A model generated the notes under the pieces. The model saw nothing but the letters and a program-made list of their open reading frames with translations, searched no databases and was not told the DNA's origin. The translations under genes were made by a program, and so were the position numbers. From the NCBI GenBank assembly GCA_964036275.1, contig CAXIWQ010000278.1, positions 62,001 through 126,000 on the forward strand: a stretch of DNA of 64,000 bases. The letters are read 5' to 3'. The DNA is from Litoditis marina (Eukaryota > Nematoda > Chromadorea > Rhabditida > Rhabditidae). Below, piece by piece: positions 34,717 to 48,940 of this stretch (positions within the stretch are counted from its first letter, which is position 1; each line of letters starts with the position of its first letter).

Positions 34717-36828
34717 TTGCAGCTACAGAAAAAAGTTCATACGGCTATCAAGTCTGTTGCTCCCAGCTACGAAAACCTAATTCGACTTTATATTCTGTGG
34801 CGCACAGCCACAAAAGACAAATTAACGCGGTTATTGACTCTTTGCCGTGCAGCTACAGGAAAAAAGTTATACGGCTATCAAGTATGTTGCTCCCAGCTAC
34901 AAAAACCTAATACTATTCTGTGGCGCACAGCCACAAAATACGAATTAACGCGGTTATCGACTCTTTGCCTTGCAGCTACAGAGAACAGTTCATACGGCTA
35001 TCAAATCTGTTGCTCCCAGCTACAAAAACCTAATACGACAATCTTTTCTGTGGCGCACAGCCACAAAATACGAATTATCGCGGTTATCGACTTGTTGGCT
35101 TGCAGCTACAGAGAAAAGTTCATACGGCTATCAAGTCTGTTGCTCCCAGCTACAAAAACCTGATACGACAATCTATTCTGTGGCGCACAGCCACAAAAGA
35201 CAAATTAACGCGGTTATTACCTCTTTGCCTTGCAGCTACAGAAAAAAGTTCATACGGCTATCAAGTCTGTTGCTCCCAGCTACGAAAACCTAATACGACT
35301 TTATATTCTGTGGCGCACAGCCACAAAAGACAAATTAACGCGGTTATTGACTCTTTGCCGTGCAGCTACAGGAAAAAGGTTATACGGCTATCAAGTATGT
35401 TGCTCCCAGCTACAAAAACCTAATACTATTCTGTGGCGCACAGCCACAAAATACGAATTATCGCGGTTATCGACTTGTTGGCTTGCAGCTACAGAGAAAA
35501 GTTCATACGGCTATCAAGTCTGTTGCTCCCAGCTACAAAAACCTGATACGACAATCTATTCTGTGGCGCACAGCCACAAAAGACAAATTAACGCGGTTAT
35601 TACCTCTTTGCCTTGCAGCTACAGAAAAAAGTTCATACGGCTATCAAGTCTGTTGCTCCCAGCTACGAAAACCTAATTCGACTTTATATTCTGTGGCGCA
35701 CAGCCACAAAAGACAAATTAACGCGGTTATTGACTCTTTGCCGTGCAGCTACAGGAAAAAGGTTATACGGCTATCAAGTATGTTGCTCCCAGCTACAAAG
35801 ACCTAATACTATTCTGTGGCGCACAGCCACAAATGACGAATTAACGCGGTTATCGACTCTTTGCCTTGCAGCAGCTACAGAGAAAAGTTCATACGGCTAT
35901 CAAGTCTGTTGCTCCCAGCTACAAAAACCTGATACGACAATCTATTCTGTGGCGCACAGCCACAAAAGACAAATTAACGCGGTTATTACCTCTTTGCCTT
36001 GCAGCTACAGAAAAAAGTTCATACGGCTATCAAGTCTGTTGCTCCCAGCTACGAAAACCTAATACGACTTTATATTCTGTGGCGCACAGCCACAAAAGAC
36101 AAATTAACGCGGTTATTGACTCTTTGCCGTGCAGCTACAGGAAAAAGGTTATACGGCTATCAAGTATGTTGCTCCCAGCTACAAAAACCTAATACTATTC
36201 TGTGGCGCACAGCCACAAAATACGAATTATCGCGGTTATCGACTTGTTGGCTTGCAGCTACAGAGAAAAGTTCATACGGCTATCAAGTCTGTTGCTCCCA
36301 GCTACAAAAACCTGATACGACAATCTATTCTGTGGCGCACAGCCACAAAAGACACATTAACGCGGTTATTACCTCTTTGCCTTGCAGCTACAGAAAAAAG
36401 TTCATACGGCTATCAAGTCTGTTGCTCCCAGCTACGAAAACCTAATTCGACTTTATATTCTGTGGCGCACAGCCACAAAAGACAAATTAACGCGGTTATT
36501 GACTCTTTGCCGTGCAGCTACAGGAAAAAGGTTATACGGCTATCAAGTATGTTGCTCCCAGCTACAAAGACCTAATACTATTCTGTGGCGCACAGCCACA
36601 AATGACGAATTAACGCGGTTATCGACTCTTTGCCTTGCAGCTACAGAGAACAGTCCATACGGCTATCAAATCTGTTGCTCCCAGCTACAAAAACCTAATA
36701 CGACAATCTATTCTGTGGCGCACAGCCACAAAATACGAATTATCGCGGTTATCGACTTGTTGGCTTGCAGCTACAGAGAAAAGTTCATACGGCTATCAAG
36801 TCTGTTGCTCCCAGCTACAAAAACCTGA
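34717..36828 (+). repeat. 383/513 bp HOR marked by a 7 bp deletion
   Basis: A short monomer reading CCTAATACTATTCTG, lacking 7 bp of CCTAATACGACTATCTATTC, recurs at about 34912, 35426, 35811, 36196 and 36579. Spacings are 513, 383, 386 and 383 bp, that is, four or three monomers minus 7 bp. The 386 bp unit has an extra GCA (GCAGCAGCTACAGAG near 35871). The block begins as the four-monomer type and contracts to three-monomer units. The four-monomer type dominates again at 52-54 kb. Confidence 0.88.
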
Positions 36829-37278
36829 TACGACAATCTATTCTGTGGCGCACAGCCACAAAAGACAAATTAACGCGGTTATTACCTCTTTGCCTTGCAG
36901 CTACAGAAAAAAGTTTATACGGCTATCAAGTCTGTTGCTCATGGCTACAAAAACCTAATACGACTTTATATTCTGTTGCGCACAGCCACAAAAGACAAAT
37001 TAACGCGGTTATTGACTCTTTGCCGTGCAGCTACAGAAAAAAGTTTATACGGCTATCAAGTATGTTGCTCCCAGCTACAAAAACCTAATACGACTATCTA
37101 TTCTGTGGCGCACAGCCACAAAATACGAATTAACGCGGTTATCGACTGATTGCTTTGCAGCTACAGAAAAAAGTTAATACGGCTATCAAGTCTGTTGCTC
37201 CCAGCTACAAAAACCTAATACGACAATCTATTCTGTGGCGCACAGCCACAAAAACGAATTAACGCGGTTATTGACATT

Positions 37279-38834
37279 TTGACTTGCAGCTACAAAAAAA
37301 ATCATACGGCTATCAAGTCTGTTGCTCCCAACTACAAAAACATAATACGACTTTATATTCTGTGGCGCACAGCCACAAAATACAAATTAACGCGGTTATT
37401 GACTCTTTGCCTTGCAGTTACAGAGAACATTTCATACGGCTATCAAATCTGTTGCTCCCAGCTACAAAAACCTAATACGACAATCTATTCTGTGGCGCAC
37501 AGCCACAAAATACGAATTAACGCGGTTATCGACTCTTTGCCTAGCAGCTACAGAAAAAAATTTATACGGCTATCAAATCTGTTGCTCCCAGCTACAAAAA
37601 CCTAATACGACAATCTATTCTGTGGCGCACAGCCACAAAATACGAATTAACGTGGTTATCGACTCTTTGCCTTGCAGCTACAGAAAAAAAGTTTATACGG
37701 CTTTCAAGTCTGTTGCTCATGGCTACAAAAACCTAATACGACTTTATATCCTGTGGCGCACAGCCACAAAAGACAAATTAACGCGGTTATTACCTCTTTG
37801 CCTTGCAGCTACAGAAAAAAGTTCATACGGCTATCAAGTCTGTTGCTCACAGCTACAAAAACCTGATACGACAATCTATTCTAAGGCGCACAGCCACAAA
37901 AGACAGATTAACGCGGTTATTACCTCTTTGCCTTGCAGCTACAGAAAGAAGTTCATACGGCTATCAAGTCTGTTGCTCCCAGCTACAAAAACCTAATACG
38001 ACTTTGTATTCTGTGGCGCACAGCCACAAAAGACAAATTAACGCGGTTATTGACTCTTTGCCGTGCAGCTACAGGGAAAAGGTTATACGACTATCAAGTA
38101 TGTTGCTCCCAGCTACAAAAACCTAATACGACTATCTATTCTGTGGCGCACAGCCACAAAATACGAATTAACGCGGTTATCGACTCTTTGCCTTGCAGCT
38201 ACAGAGAACAGTTCATACGGCTATCAAATCTGTTGCTCCCAGCTACAAAAACCCAATACGACAATCTATTCTGTGGCGCACAGCCACAAAATACGAATTA
38301 TCGCGGTTATCGACTTGTTGGCTTGCAGCTACAGAGAAAAGTTCATACGGCTATCAAGTCTGTTGCTCCCAGCTACAAAAACCTGATACGACAATATATT
38401 CTGTGGCGCACAGCCACAAAAGACAAATTAACGCGGTTATTACCTCTTTGCCTTGCAGCTACAGAAAAAAGTTCATACGGCTATCAAGTCTGTTGCTCCC
38501 AGCTACGAAAACCTAATTCGACTTTATATTCTGTGGCGCACAGCCACAAAAGACAAATTAACGCGGTTATTGACTCTTTGCCGTGCAGCTACAGGAAAAA
38601 GGTTACGGCTATCAAGTATGTTGCTCCCAGCTACAAAAACCTAATACGACTATCTATTCTGTGGCGCACAGCCACAAAATACGAATTAACGCGGTTATCG
38701 ACTGTTTGCTTTGCAGCTACAGAAAAAAGTTAATACGGCTATCAAGTCTGTTGCTCCCAGCTACAAAAACCTAATACGACAATCTATTCTGTGGCGCACA
38801 GCCACAAAAACGAATTAACGCGGTTATTGACATT
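37279..38834 (+). repeat. 1556 bp 12-monomer HOR, copy 1
   Basis: The unit is anchored on the monomer reading TTTTGACTTGCAGCTAC, followed by eight A and TCATACGG. It has 12 monomers, 4 bp short of 1560; 3 of those bases are missing in AAAAAGGTTACGGCTATC. Other internal landmarks are CCTAGCAGCTAC, ACGTGGTTATCG, CGGCTTTCAAG, CTAAGGCGCACAG, GGTTATACGACTATC and CTACGAAAACCTAATTCG. This copy and the next appear identical throughout what I compared. Confidence 0.92.
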
Positions 38835-40390
38835 TTGACTTGCAGCTACAAAAAAAATCATACGGCTATCAAGTCTGTTGCTCCCAACTACAAAAACATA
38901 ATACGACTTTATATTCTGTGGCGCACAGCCACAAAATACAAATTAACGCGGTTATTGACTCTTTGCCTTGCAGTTACAGAGAACATTTCATACGGCTATC
39001 AAATCTGTTGCTCCCAGCTACAAAAACCTAATACGACAATCTATTCTGTGGCGCACAGCCACAAAATACGAATTAACGCGGTTATCGACTCTTTGCCTAG
39101 CAGCTACAGAAAAAAATTTATACGGCTATCAAATCTGTTGCTCCCAGCTACAAAAACCTAATACGACAATCTATTCTGTGGCGCACAGCCACAAAATACG
39201 AATTAACGTGGTTATCGACTCTTTGCCTTGCAGCTACAGAAAAAAAGTTTATACGGCTTTCAAGTCTGTTGCTCATGGCTACAAAAACCTAATACGACTT
39301 TATATCCTGTGGCGCACAGCCACAAAAGACAAATTAACGCGGTTATTACCTCTTTGCCTTGCAGCTACAGAAAAAAGTTCATACGGCTATCAAGTCTGTT
39401 GCTCACAGCTACAAAAACCTGATACGACAATCTATTCTAAGGCGCACAGCCACAAAAGACAGATTAACGCGGTTATTACCTCTTTGCCTTGCAGCTACAG
39501 AAAGAAGTTCATACGGCTATCAAGTCTGTTGCTCCCAGCTACAAAAACCTAATACGACTTTGTATTCTGTGGCGCACAGCCACAAAAGACAAATTAACGC
39601 GGTTATTGACTCTTTGCCGTGCAGCTACAGGGAAAAGGTTATACGACTATCAAGTATGTTGCTCCCAGCTACAAAAACCTAATACGACTATCTATTCTGT
39701 GGCGCACAGCCACAAAATACGAATTAACGCGGTTATCGACTCTTTGCCTTGCAGCTACAGAGAACAGTTCATACGGCTATCAAATCTGTTGCTCCCAGCT
39801 ACAAAAACCCAATACGACAATCTATTCTGTGGCGCACAGCCACAAAATACGAATTATCGCGGTTATCGACTTGTTGGCTTGCAGCTACAGAGAAAAGTTC
39901 ATACGGCTATCAAGTCTGTTGCTCCCAGCTACAAAAACCTGATACGACAATATATTCTGTGGCGCACAGCCACAAAAGACAAATTAACGCGGTTATTACC
40001 TCTTTGCCTTGCAGCTACAGAAAAAAGTTCATACGGCTATCAAGTCTGTTGCTCCCAGCTACGAAAACCTAATTCGACTTTATATTCTGTGGCGCACAGC
40101 CACAAAAGACAAATTAACGCGGTTATTGACTCTTTGCCGTGCAGCTACAGGAAAAAGGTTACGGCTATCAAGTATGTTGCTCCCAGCTACAAAAACCTAA
40201 TACGACTATCTATTCTGTGGCGCACAGCCACAAAATACGAATTAACGCGGTTATCGACTGTTTGCTTTGCAGCTACAGAAAAAAGTTAATACGGCTATCA
40301 AGTCTGTTGCTCCCAGCTACAAAAACCTAATACGACAATCTATTCTGTGGCGCACAGCCACAAAAACGAATTAACGCGGTTATTGACATT
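38835..40390 (+). repeat. 1556 bp HOR, copy 2
   Basis: Exactly 1556 bp, with all landmarks of copy 1 in the same order. I found no difference from copy 1. Confidence 0.92.
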
Positions 40391-42594
40391 TTGACTTGCA
40401 GCTACAAAAAAAATCATACGGCTATCAAGTCTGTTGCTCCCAACTACAAAAACATAATACGACTTTATATTCTGTGGCGCACAGCCACAAAATACAAATT
40501 AACGCGGTTATTGACTCTTTGCCTTGCAGTTACAGAGAACATTTCATACGGCTATCAAATCTGTTGCTCCCAGCTACAAAAACCTAATACGACAATCTAT
40601 TCTGTGGCGCACAGCCACAAAATACGAATTAACGCGGTTATCGACTCTTTGCCTAGCAGCTACAGAAAAAAATTTATACGGCTATCAAATCTGTTGCTCC
40701 CAGCTACAAAACCTAATACGACAATCTATTCTGTGGCGCACAGCCACAAAATACGAATTAACGTGGTTATCGACTCTTTGCCTTGCAGCTACAGAAAAAA
40801 AGTTTATACGGCTTTCAAGTCTGTTGCTCATGGCTACAAAAACCTAATACGACTTTATATCCTGTGGCGCACAGCCACAAAAGACAAATTAACGCGGTTA
40901 TTACCTCTTTGCCTTGCAGCTACAGAAAAAAGTTCATACGGCTATCAAGTCTGTTGCTCACAGCTACAAAAACCTGATACGACAATCTATTCTAAGGCGC
41001 ACAGCCACAAAAGACAGATTAACGCGGTTATTACCTCTTTGCCTTGCAGCTACAGAAAGAAGTTCATACGGCTATCAAGTCTGTTGCTCCCAGCTACAAA
41101 AACCTAATACGACTTTGTATTCTGTGGCGCACAGCCACAAAAGACAAATTAACGCGGTTATTGACTCTTTGCCGTGCAGCTACAGGGAAAAGGTTATACG
41201 ACTATCAAGTATGTTGCTCCCAGCTACAAAAACCTAATACGACTATCTATTCTGTGGCGCACAGCCACAAAATACGAATTAACGCGGTTATCGACTCTTT
41301 GCCTTGCAGCTACAGAAAAAAATTTATACGGCTATCAAATCTGTTGCTCCCAGCTACAAAAACCTAATACGACAATCTATTCTGTGGCGCACAGCCACAA
41401 AATACGAATTAACGTGGTTATCGACTCTTTGCCTTGCAGCTACAGAAAAAAAGTTTATACGGCTTTCAAGTCTGTTGCTCATGGCTACAAAAACCTAATA
41501 CGACTTTATATCCTGTGGCGCACAGCCACAAAAGACAAATTAACGCGGTTATTACCTCTTTGCCTTGCAGCTACAGAAAAAAGTTCATACGGCTATCAAG
41601 TCTGTTGCTCACAGCTACAAAAACCTGATACGACAATCTATTCTAAGGCGCACAGCCACAAAAGACAGATTAACGCGGTTATTACCTCTTTGCCTTGCAG
41701 CTACAGAAAGAAGTTCATACGGCTATCAAGTCTGTTGCTCCCAGCTACAAAAACCTAATACGACTTTGTATTCTGTGGCGCACAGCCACAAAAGACAAAT
41801 TAACGCGGTTATTGACTCTTTGCCGTGCAGCTACAGGGAAAAGGTTATACGACTATCAAGTATGTTGCTCCCAGCTACAAAAACCTAATACGACTATCTA
41901 TTCTGTGGCGCACAGCCACAAAATACGAATTAACGCGGTTATCGACTCTTTGCCTTGCAGCTACAGAGAACAGTTCATACGGCTATCAAATCTGTTGCTC
42001 CCAGCTACAAAAACCCAATACGACAATCTATTCTGTGGCGCACAGCCACAAAATACGAATTATCGCGGTTATCGACTTGTTGGCTTGCAGCTACAGAGAA
42101 AAGTTCATACGGCTATCAAGTCTGTTGCTCCCAGCTACAAAAACCTGATACGACAATATATTCTGTGGCGCACAGCCACAAAAGACAAATTAACGCGGTT
42201 ATTACCTCTTTGCCTTGCAGCTACAGAAAAAAGTTCATACGGCTATCAAGTCTGTTGCTCCCAGCTACGAAAACCTAATTCGACTTTATATTCTGTGGCG
42301 CACAGCCACAAAAGACAAATTAACGCGGTTATTGACTCTTTGCCGTGCAGCTACAGGAAAAAGGTTACGGCTATCAAGTATGTTGCTCCCAGCTACAAAA
42401 ACCTAATACGACTATCTATTCTGTGGCGCACAGCCACAAAATACGAATTAACGCGGTTATCGACTGTTTGCTTTGCAGCTACAGAAAAAGTTAATACGGC
42501 TATCAAGTCTGTTGCTCCAGCTACAAAAACCTAATACGACAATCTATTCTGTGGCGCACAGCCACAAAAACGAATTAACGCGGTTATTGACATT
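40391..42594 (+). repeat. 1556 bp HOR, copy 3, expanded to 2204 bp
   Basis: This copy contains an internal repetition of about five monomers: the CGGCTTTCAAG to GGTTATACGACTATC section occurs twice, about 651 bp apart. It also has a one-base deletion (CTACAAAACC near 40707) that is shared with copy 8, and two further one-base deletions near its end (CAGAAAAAGTTAATACGG and GTTGCTCCAGC). Confidence 0.88.
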
Positions 42595-44151
42595 TTGACT
42601 TGCAGCTACAAAAAAAATCATACGGCTATCAAGTCTGTTGCTCCCAACTACAAAAACATAATACGACTTTATATTCTGTGGCGCACAGCCACAAAATACA
42701 AATTAACGCGGTTATTGACTCTTTGCCTTGCAGTTACAGAGAACATTTCATACGGCTATCAAATCTGTTGCTCCCAGCTACAAAAACCTAATACGACAAT
42801 CTATTCTGTGGCGCACAGCCACAAAATACGAATTAACGCGGTTATCGACTCTTTGCCTAGCAGCTACAGAAAAAAATTTATACGGCTATCAAATCTGTTG
42901 CTCCCAGCTACAAAAACCTAATACGACAATCTATTCTGTGGCGCACAGCCACAAAATACGAATTAACGTGGTTATCGACTCTTTGCCTTGCAGCTACAGA
43001 AAAAAGTTTATACGGCTTTCAAGTCTGTTGCTCATGGCTACAAAAACCTAATACGACTTTATATCCTGTGGCGCACAGCCACAAAAGACAAATTAACGCG
43101 GTTATTACCTCTTTGCCTTGCAGCTACAGAAAAAAGTTCATACGGCTATCAAGTCTGTTGCTCACAGCTACAAAAACCTGATACGACAATCTATTCTAAG
43201 GCGCACAGCCACAAAAGACAGATTAACGCGGTTATTACCTCTTTGCCTTGCAGCTACAGAAAGAAGTTCATACGGCTATCAAGTCTGTTGCTCCCAGCTA
43301 CAAAAACCTAATACGACTTTGTATTCTGTGGCGCACAGCCACAAAAGACAAATTAACGCGGTTATTGACTCTTTGCCGTGCAGCTACAGGGAAAAGGTTA
43401 TACGACTATCAAGTATGTTGCTCCCAGCTACAAAAACCTAATACGACTATCTATTCTGTGGCGCACAGCCACAAAATACGAATTAACGCGGTTATCGACT
43501 CTTTGCCTTGCAGCTACAGAGAACAGTTCATACGGCTATCAAATCTGTTGCTCCAGCTACAAAAACCCAATACGACAATCTATTCTGTGGCGCACAGCCA
43601 CAAAATACGAATTATCGCGGTTATCGACTTGTTGGCTTGCAGCTACAGAGAAAAGTTCATACGGCTATCAAGTCTGTTGCTCCCAGCTACAAAAACCTGA
43701 TACGACAATATATTCTGTGGCGCACAGCCACAAAAGACAAATTAACGCGGTTATTACCTCTTTGCCTTGCAGCTACAGAAAAAAGTTCATACGGCTATCA
43801 AGTCTGTTGCTCCCAGCTACGAAAACCTAATTCGACTTTATATTCTGTGGCGCACAGCCACAAAAGACAAATTAACGCGGTTATTGACTCTTTGCCGTGC
43901 AGCTACAGGAAAAAGGTTACGGCTATCAAGTATGTTGCTCCCAGCTACAAAAACCTAATACGACTATCTATTCTGTGGCGCACAGCCACAAAATACGAAT
44001 TAACGCGGTTATCGACTGTTTGCTTTGCAGCTACAGAAAAAAGTTAATACGGCTATCAAGTCTGTTGCTCCCAGCTACAAAAACCTAATACGACAATCTA
44101 TTCTGTGGCGCACAGCCACAAAAACGAATTAACGCGGTTATTGACATTTTG
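42595..44151 (+). repeat. 1556 bp HOR, copy 4
   Basis: A full 12-monomer copy, with a one-base deletion (GTTGCTCCAGCTAC near 43554) and one A fewer in an A-run near 43005. Confidence 0.88.
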
Positions 44152-44404
44152 ACTTGCAGCTACAAAAAAAATCATACGGCTATCAAGTCTGTTGCTCCAA
44201 CTACAAAAACATAATACGACTTTATATTCTGTGGCGCACAGCCACAAAATACAAATTAACGCGGTTATCGACTGTTTGCTTTGCAGCTACAGAAAAAAGT
44301 TAATACGGCTATCAAGTCTGTTGCTCCCAGCTACAAAAACCTAATACGACAATCTATTCTGTGGCGCACAGCCACAAAAACGAATTAACGCGGTTATTGA
44401 CATT
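44152..44404 (+). repeat. Aborted 253 bp partial HOR copy
   Basis: This starts with the anchor monomer TTTTGACTTGCAG, as a new 12-mer would. After about one monomer it switches to the last monomers of the unit (CGACTGTTTGCTTTGCAG), and then the anchor comes round again at 44405. It looks like an unequal exchange that removed ten monomers. Confidence 0.8.
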
Positions 44405-45960
44405 TTGACTTGCAGCTACAAAAAAAATCATACGGCTATCAAGTCTGTTGCTCCCAACTACAAAAACATAATACGACTTTATATTCTGTGGCGCACAGCC
44501 ACAAAATACAAATTAACGCGGTTATTGACTCTTTGCCTTGCAGTTACAGAGAACATTTCATACGGCTATCAAATCTGTTGCTCCCAGCTACAAAAACCTA
44601 ATACGACAATCTATTCTGTGGCGCACAGCACAAAATACGAATTAACGCGGTTATCGACTCTTTGCCTAGCAGCTACAGAAAAAAATTTATACGGCTATCA
44701 AATCTGTTGCTCCCAGCTACAAAAACCTAATACGACAATCTATTCTGTGGCGCACAGCCACAAAATACGAATTAACGTGGTTATCGACTCTTTGCCTTGC
44801 AGCTACAGAAAAAAAAGTTTATACGGCTTTCAAGTCTGTTGCTCATGGCTACAAAAACCTAATACGACTTTATATCCTGTGGCGCACAGCCACAAAAGAC
44901 AAATTAACGCGGTTATTACCTCTTTGCCTTGCAGCTACAGAAAAAAGTTCATACGGCTATCAAGTCTGTTGCTCACAGCTACAAAAACCTGATACGACAA
45001 TCTATTCTAAGGCGCACAGCCACAAAAGACAGATTAACGCGGTTATTACCTCTTTGCCTTGCAGCTACAGAAAGAAGTTCATACGGCTATCAAGTCTGTT
45101 GCTCCCAGCTACAAAAACCTAATACGACTTTGTATTCTGTGGCGCACAGCCACAAAAGACAAATTAACGCGGTTATTGACTCTTTGCCGTGCAGCTACAG
45201 GGAAAAGGTTATACGACTATCAAGTATGTTGCTCCCAGCTACAAAAACCTAATACGACTATCTATTCTGTGGCGCACAGCCACAAAATACGAATTAACGC
45301 GGTTATCGACTCTTTGCCTTGCAGCTACAGAGAACAGTTCATACGGCTATCAAATCTGTTGCTCCCAGCTACAAAAACCCAATACGACAATCTATTCTGT
45401 GGCGCACAGCCACAAAATACGAATTATCGCGGTTATCGACTTGTTGGCTTGCAGCTACAGAGAAAAGTTCATACGGCTATCAAGTCTGTTGCTCCCAGCT
45501 ACAAAAACCTGATACGACAATATATTCTGTGGCGCACAGCCACAAAAGACAAATTAACGCGGTTATTACCTCTTTGCCTTGCAGCTACAGAAAAAAGTTC
45601 ATACGGCTATCAAGTCTGTTGCTCCCAGCTACGAAAACCTAATTCGACTTTATATTCTGTGGCGCACAGCCACAAAAGACAAATTAACGCGGTTATTGAC
45701 TCTTTGCCGTGCAGCTACAGGAAAAAGGTTACGGCTATCAAGTATGTTGCTCCCAGCTACAAAAACCTAATACGACTATCTATTCTGTGGCGCACAGCCA
45801 CAAAATACGAATTAACGCGGTTATCGACTGTTTGCTTTGCAGCTACAGAAAAAAGTTAATACGGCTATCAAGTCTGTTGCTCCCAGCTACAAAAACCTAA
45901 TACGACAATCTATTCTGTGGCGCACAGCCACAAAAACGAATTAACGCGGTTATTGACATT
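44405..45960 (+). repeat. 1556 bp HOR, copy 5
   Basis: A full-length copy. One C is missing in the second monomer (GCGCACAGCACAAAATAC near 44628) and there is an A-run gain near 44813, so the total length stays 1556. Confidence 0.9.
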
Positions 45961-47514
45961 TTGACTTGCAGCTACAAAAAAAATCATACGGCTATCAAGT
46001 CTGTTGCTCCCAACTACAAAAACATAATACGACTTTATATTCTGTGGCGCACAGCCACAAAATACAAATTAACGCGGTTATTGACTCTTTGCCTTGCAGT
46101 TACAGAGAACATTTCATACGGCTATCAAATCTGTTGCTCCCAGCTACAAAAACCTAATACGACAATCTATTCTGTGGCGCACAGCCACAAAATACGAATT
46201 AACGCGGTTATCGACTCTTTGCCTAGCAGCTACAGAAAAAATTTATACGGCTATCAAATCTGTTGCTCCCAGCTACAAAAACCTAATACGACAATCTATT
46301 CTGTGGCGCACAGCCACAAAATACGAATTAACGTGGTTATCGACTCTTTGCCTTGCAGCTACAGAAAAAAAGTTTATACGGCTTTCAAGTCTGTTGCTCA
46401 TGGCTACAAAAACCTAATACGACTTTATATCCTGTGGCGCACAGCCACAAAAGACAAATTAACGCGGTTATTACCTCTTTGCCTTGCAGCTACAGAAAAA
46501 AGTTCATACGGCTATCAAGTCTGTTGCTCACAGCTACAAAAACCTGATACGACAATCTATTCTAAGGCGCACAGCCACAAAAGACAGATTAACGCGGTTA
46601 TTACCTCTTTGCCTTGCAGCTACAGAAAGAAGTTCATACGGCTATCAAGTCTGTTGCTCCCAGCTACAAAAACCTAATACGACTTTGTATTCTGTGGCGC
46701 ACAGCCACAAAAGACAAATTAACGCGGTTATTGACTCTTTGCCGTGCAGCTACAGGGAAAAGGTTATACGACTATCAAGTATGTTGCTCCCAGCTACAAA
46801 AACCTAATACGACTATCTATTCTGTGGCGCACAGCCACAAATACGAATTAACGCGGTTATCGACTCTTTGCCTTGCAGCTACAGAGAACAGTTCATACGG
46901 CTATCAAATCTGTTGCTCCCAGCTACAAAAACCCAATACGACAATCTATTCTGTGGCGCACAGCCACAAAATACGAATTATCGCGGTTATCGACTTGTTG
47001 GCTTGCAGCTACAGAGAAAAGTTCATACGGCTATCAAGTCTGTTGCTCCCAGCTACAAAAACCTGATACGACAATATATTCTGTGGCGCACAGCCACAAA
47101 AGACAAATTAACGCGGTTATTACCTCTTTGCCTTGCAGCTACAGAAAAAAGTTCATACGGCTATCAAGTCTGTTGCTCCCAGCTACGAAAACCTAATTCG
47201 ACTTTATATTCTGTGGCGCACAGCCACAAAAGACAAATTAACGCGGTTATTGACTCTTTGCCGTGCAGCTACAGGAAAAAGGTTACGGCTATCAAGTATG
47301 TTGCTCCCAGCTACAAAAACCTAATACGACTATCTATTCTGTGGCGCACAGCCACAAAATACGAATTAACGCGGTTATCGACTGTTTGCTTTGCAGCTAC
47401 AGAAAAAAGTTAATACGGCTATCAAGTCTGTTGCTCCCAGCTACAAAAACCTAATACGACAATCTATTCTGTGGCGCACAGCCACAAAAACGAATTAACG
47501 CGGTTATTGACATT
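45961..47514 (+). repeat. 1556 bp HOR, copy 6 (1554 bp)
   Basis: A full-length copy apart from two one-base deletions: a shorter A-run near 46236 and CAGCCACAAATACG near 46840. Confidence 0.9.
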
Positions 47515-48940
47515 TTGACTTGCAGCTACAAAAAAAATCATACGGCTATCAAGTCTGTTGCTCCCAACTACAAAAACATAATACGACTTTATATTCTGTG
47601 GCGCACAGCCACAAAATACAAATTAACGCGGTTATTGACTCTTTGCCTTGCAGTTACAGAGAACATTTCATACGGCTATCAAATCTGTTGCTCCCAGCTA
47701 CAAAAACCTAATACGACAATCTATTCTGTGGCGCACAGCCACAAAATACGAATTAACGCGGTTATCGACTCTTTGCCTAGCAGCTACAGAAAAAAATTTA
47801 TACGGCTATCAAATCTGTTGCTCCCAGCTACAAAAACCTAATACGACAATCTATTCTGTGGCGCACAGCCACAAAATACGAATTAACGTGGTTATCGACT
47901 CTTTGCCTTGCAGCTACAGAAAAAAAGTTTATACGGCTTTCAAGTCTGTTGCTCATGGCTACAAAAACCTAATACGACTTTATATCCTGTGGCGCACAGC
48001 CACAAAAGACAAATTAACGCGGTTATTACCTCTTTGCCTTGCAGCTACAGAAAAAAGTTCATACGGCTATCAAGTCTGTTGCTCACAGCTACAAAAACCT
48101 GATACGACAATCTATTCTAAGGCGCACAGCCACAAAAGACAGATTAACGCGGTTATTACCTCTTTGCCTTGCAGCTACAGAAAGAAGTTCATACGGCTAT
48201 CAAGTCTGTTGCTCCCAGCTACAAAAACCTAATACGACTTTGTATTCTGTGGCGCACAGCCACAAAAGACAAATTAACGCAGTTATTGACTCTTTGCCGT
48301 GCAGCTACAGGGAAAAGGTTATACGACTATCAAGTATGTTGCTCCCAGCTACAAAAACCTAATACGACTATCTATTCTGTGGCGCACAGCCACAAAATAC
48401 GAATTAACGCGGTTATCGACTCTTTGCCTTGCAGCTACAGAGAACAGTTCATACGGCTATCAAATCTGTTGCTCCCAGCTACAAAAACCCAATACGACAA
48501 TCTATTCTGTGGCGCACAGCCACAAAATACGAATTATCGCGGTTATCGACTTGTTGGCTTGCAGCTACAGAGAAAAGTTCATACGGCTATCAAGTCTGTT
48601 GCTCCCAGCTACGAAAACCTAATTCGACTTTATATTCTGTGGCGCACAGCCACAAAAGACAAATTAACGCGGTTATTGACTCTTTGCCGTGCAGCTACAG
48701 GAAAAAGGTTACGGCTATCAAGTATGTTGCTCCCAGCTACAAAAACCTAATACGACTATCTATTCTGTGGCGCACAGCCACAAAATACGAATTAACGCGG
48801 TTATCGACTGTTTGCTTTGCAGCTACAGAAAAAAGTTAATACGGCTATCAAGTCTGTTGCTCCCAGCTACAAAAACCTAATACGACAATCTATTCTGTGG
48901 CGCACAGCCACAAAAACGAATTAACGCGGTTATTGACATT
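47515..48940 (+). repeat. 1556 bp HOR, copy 7, one monomer deleted (1426 bp)
   Basis: Exactly 130 bp shorter than the standard unit. The monomer with CCTGATACGACAATATATTC and TTATTACCTC is missing, joining GAGAAAAGTTCATACGG directly to CTACGAAAACCTAATTCG. This is a clean single-monomer deletion. Confidence 0.88.
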
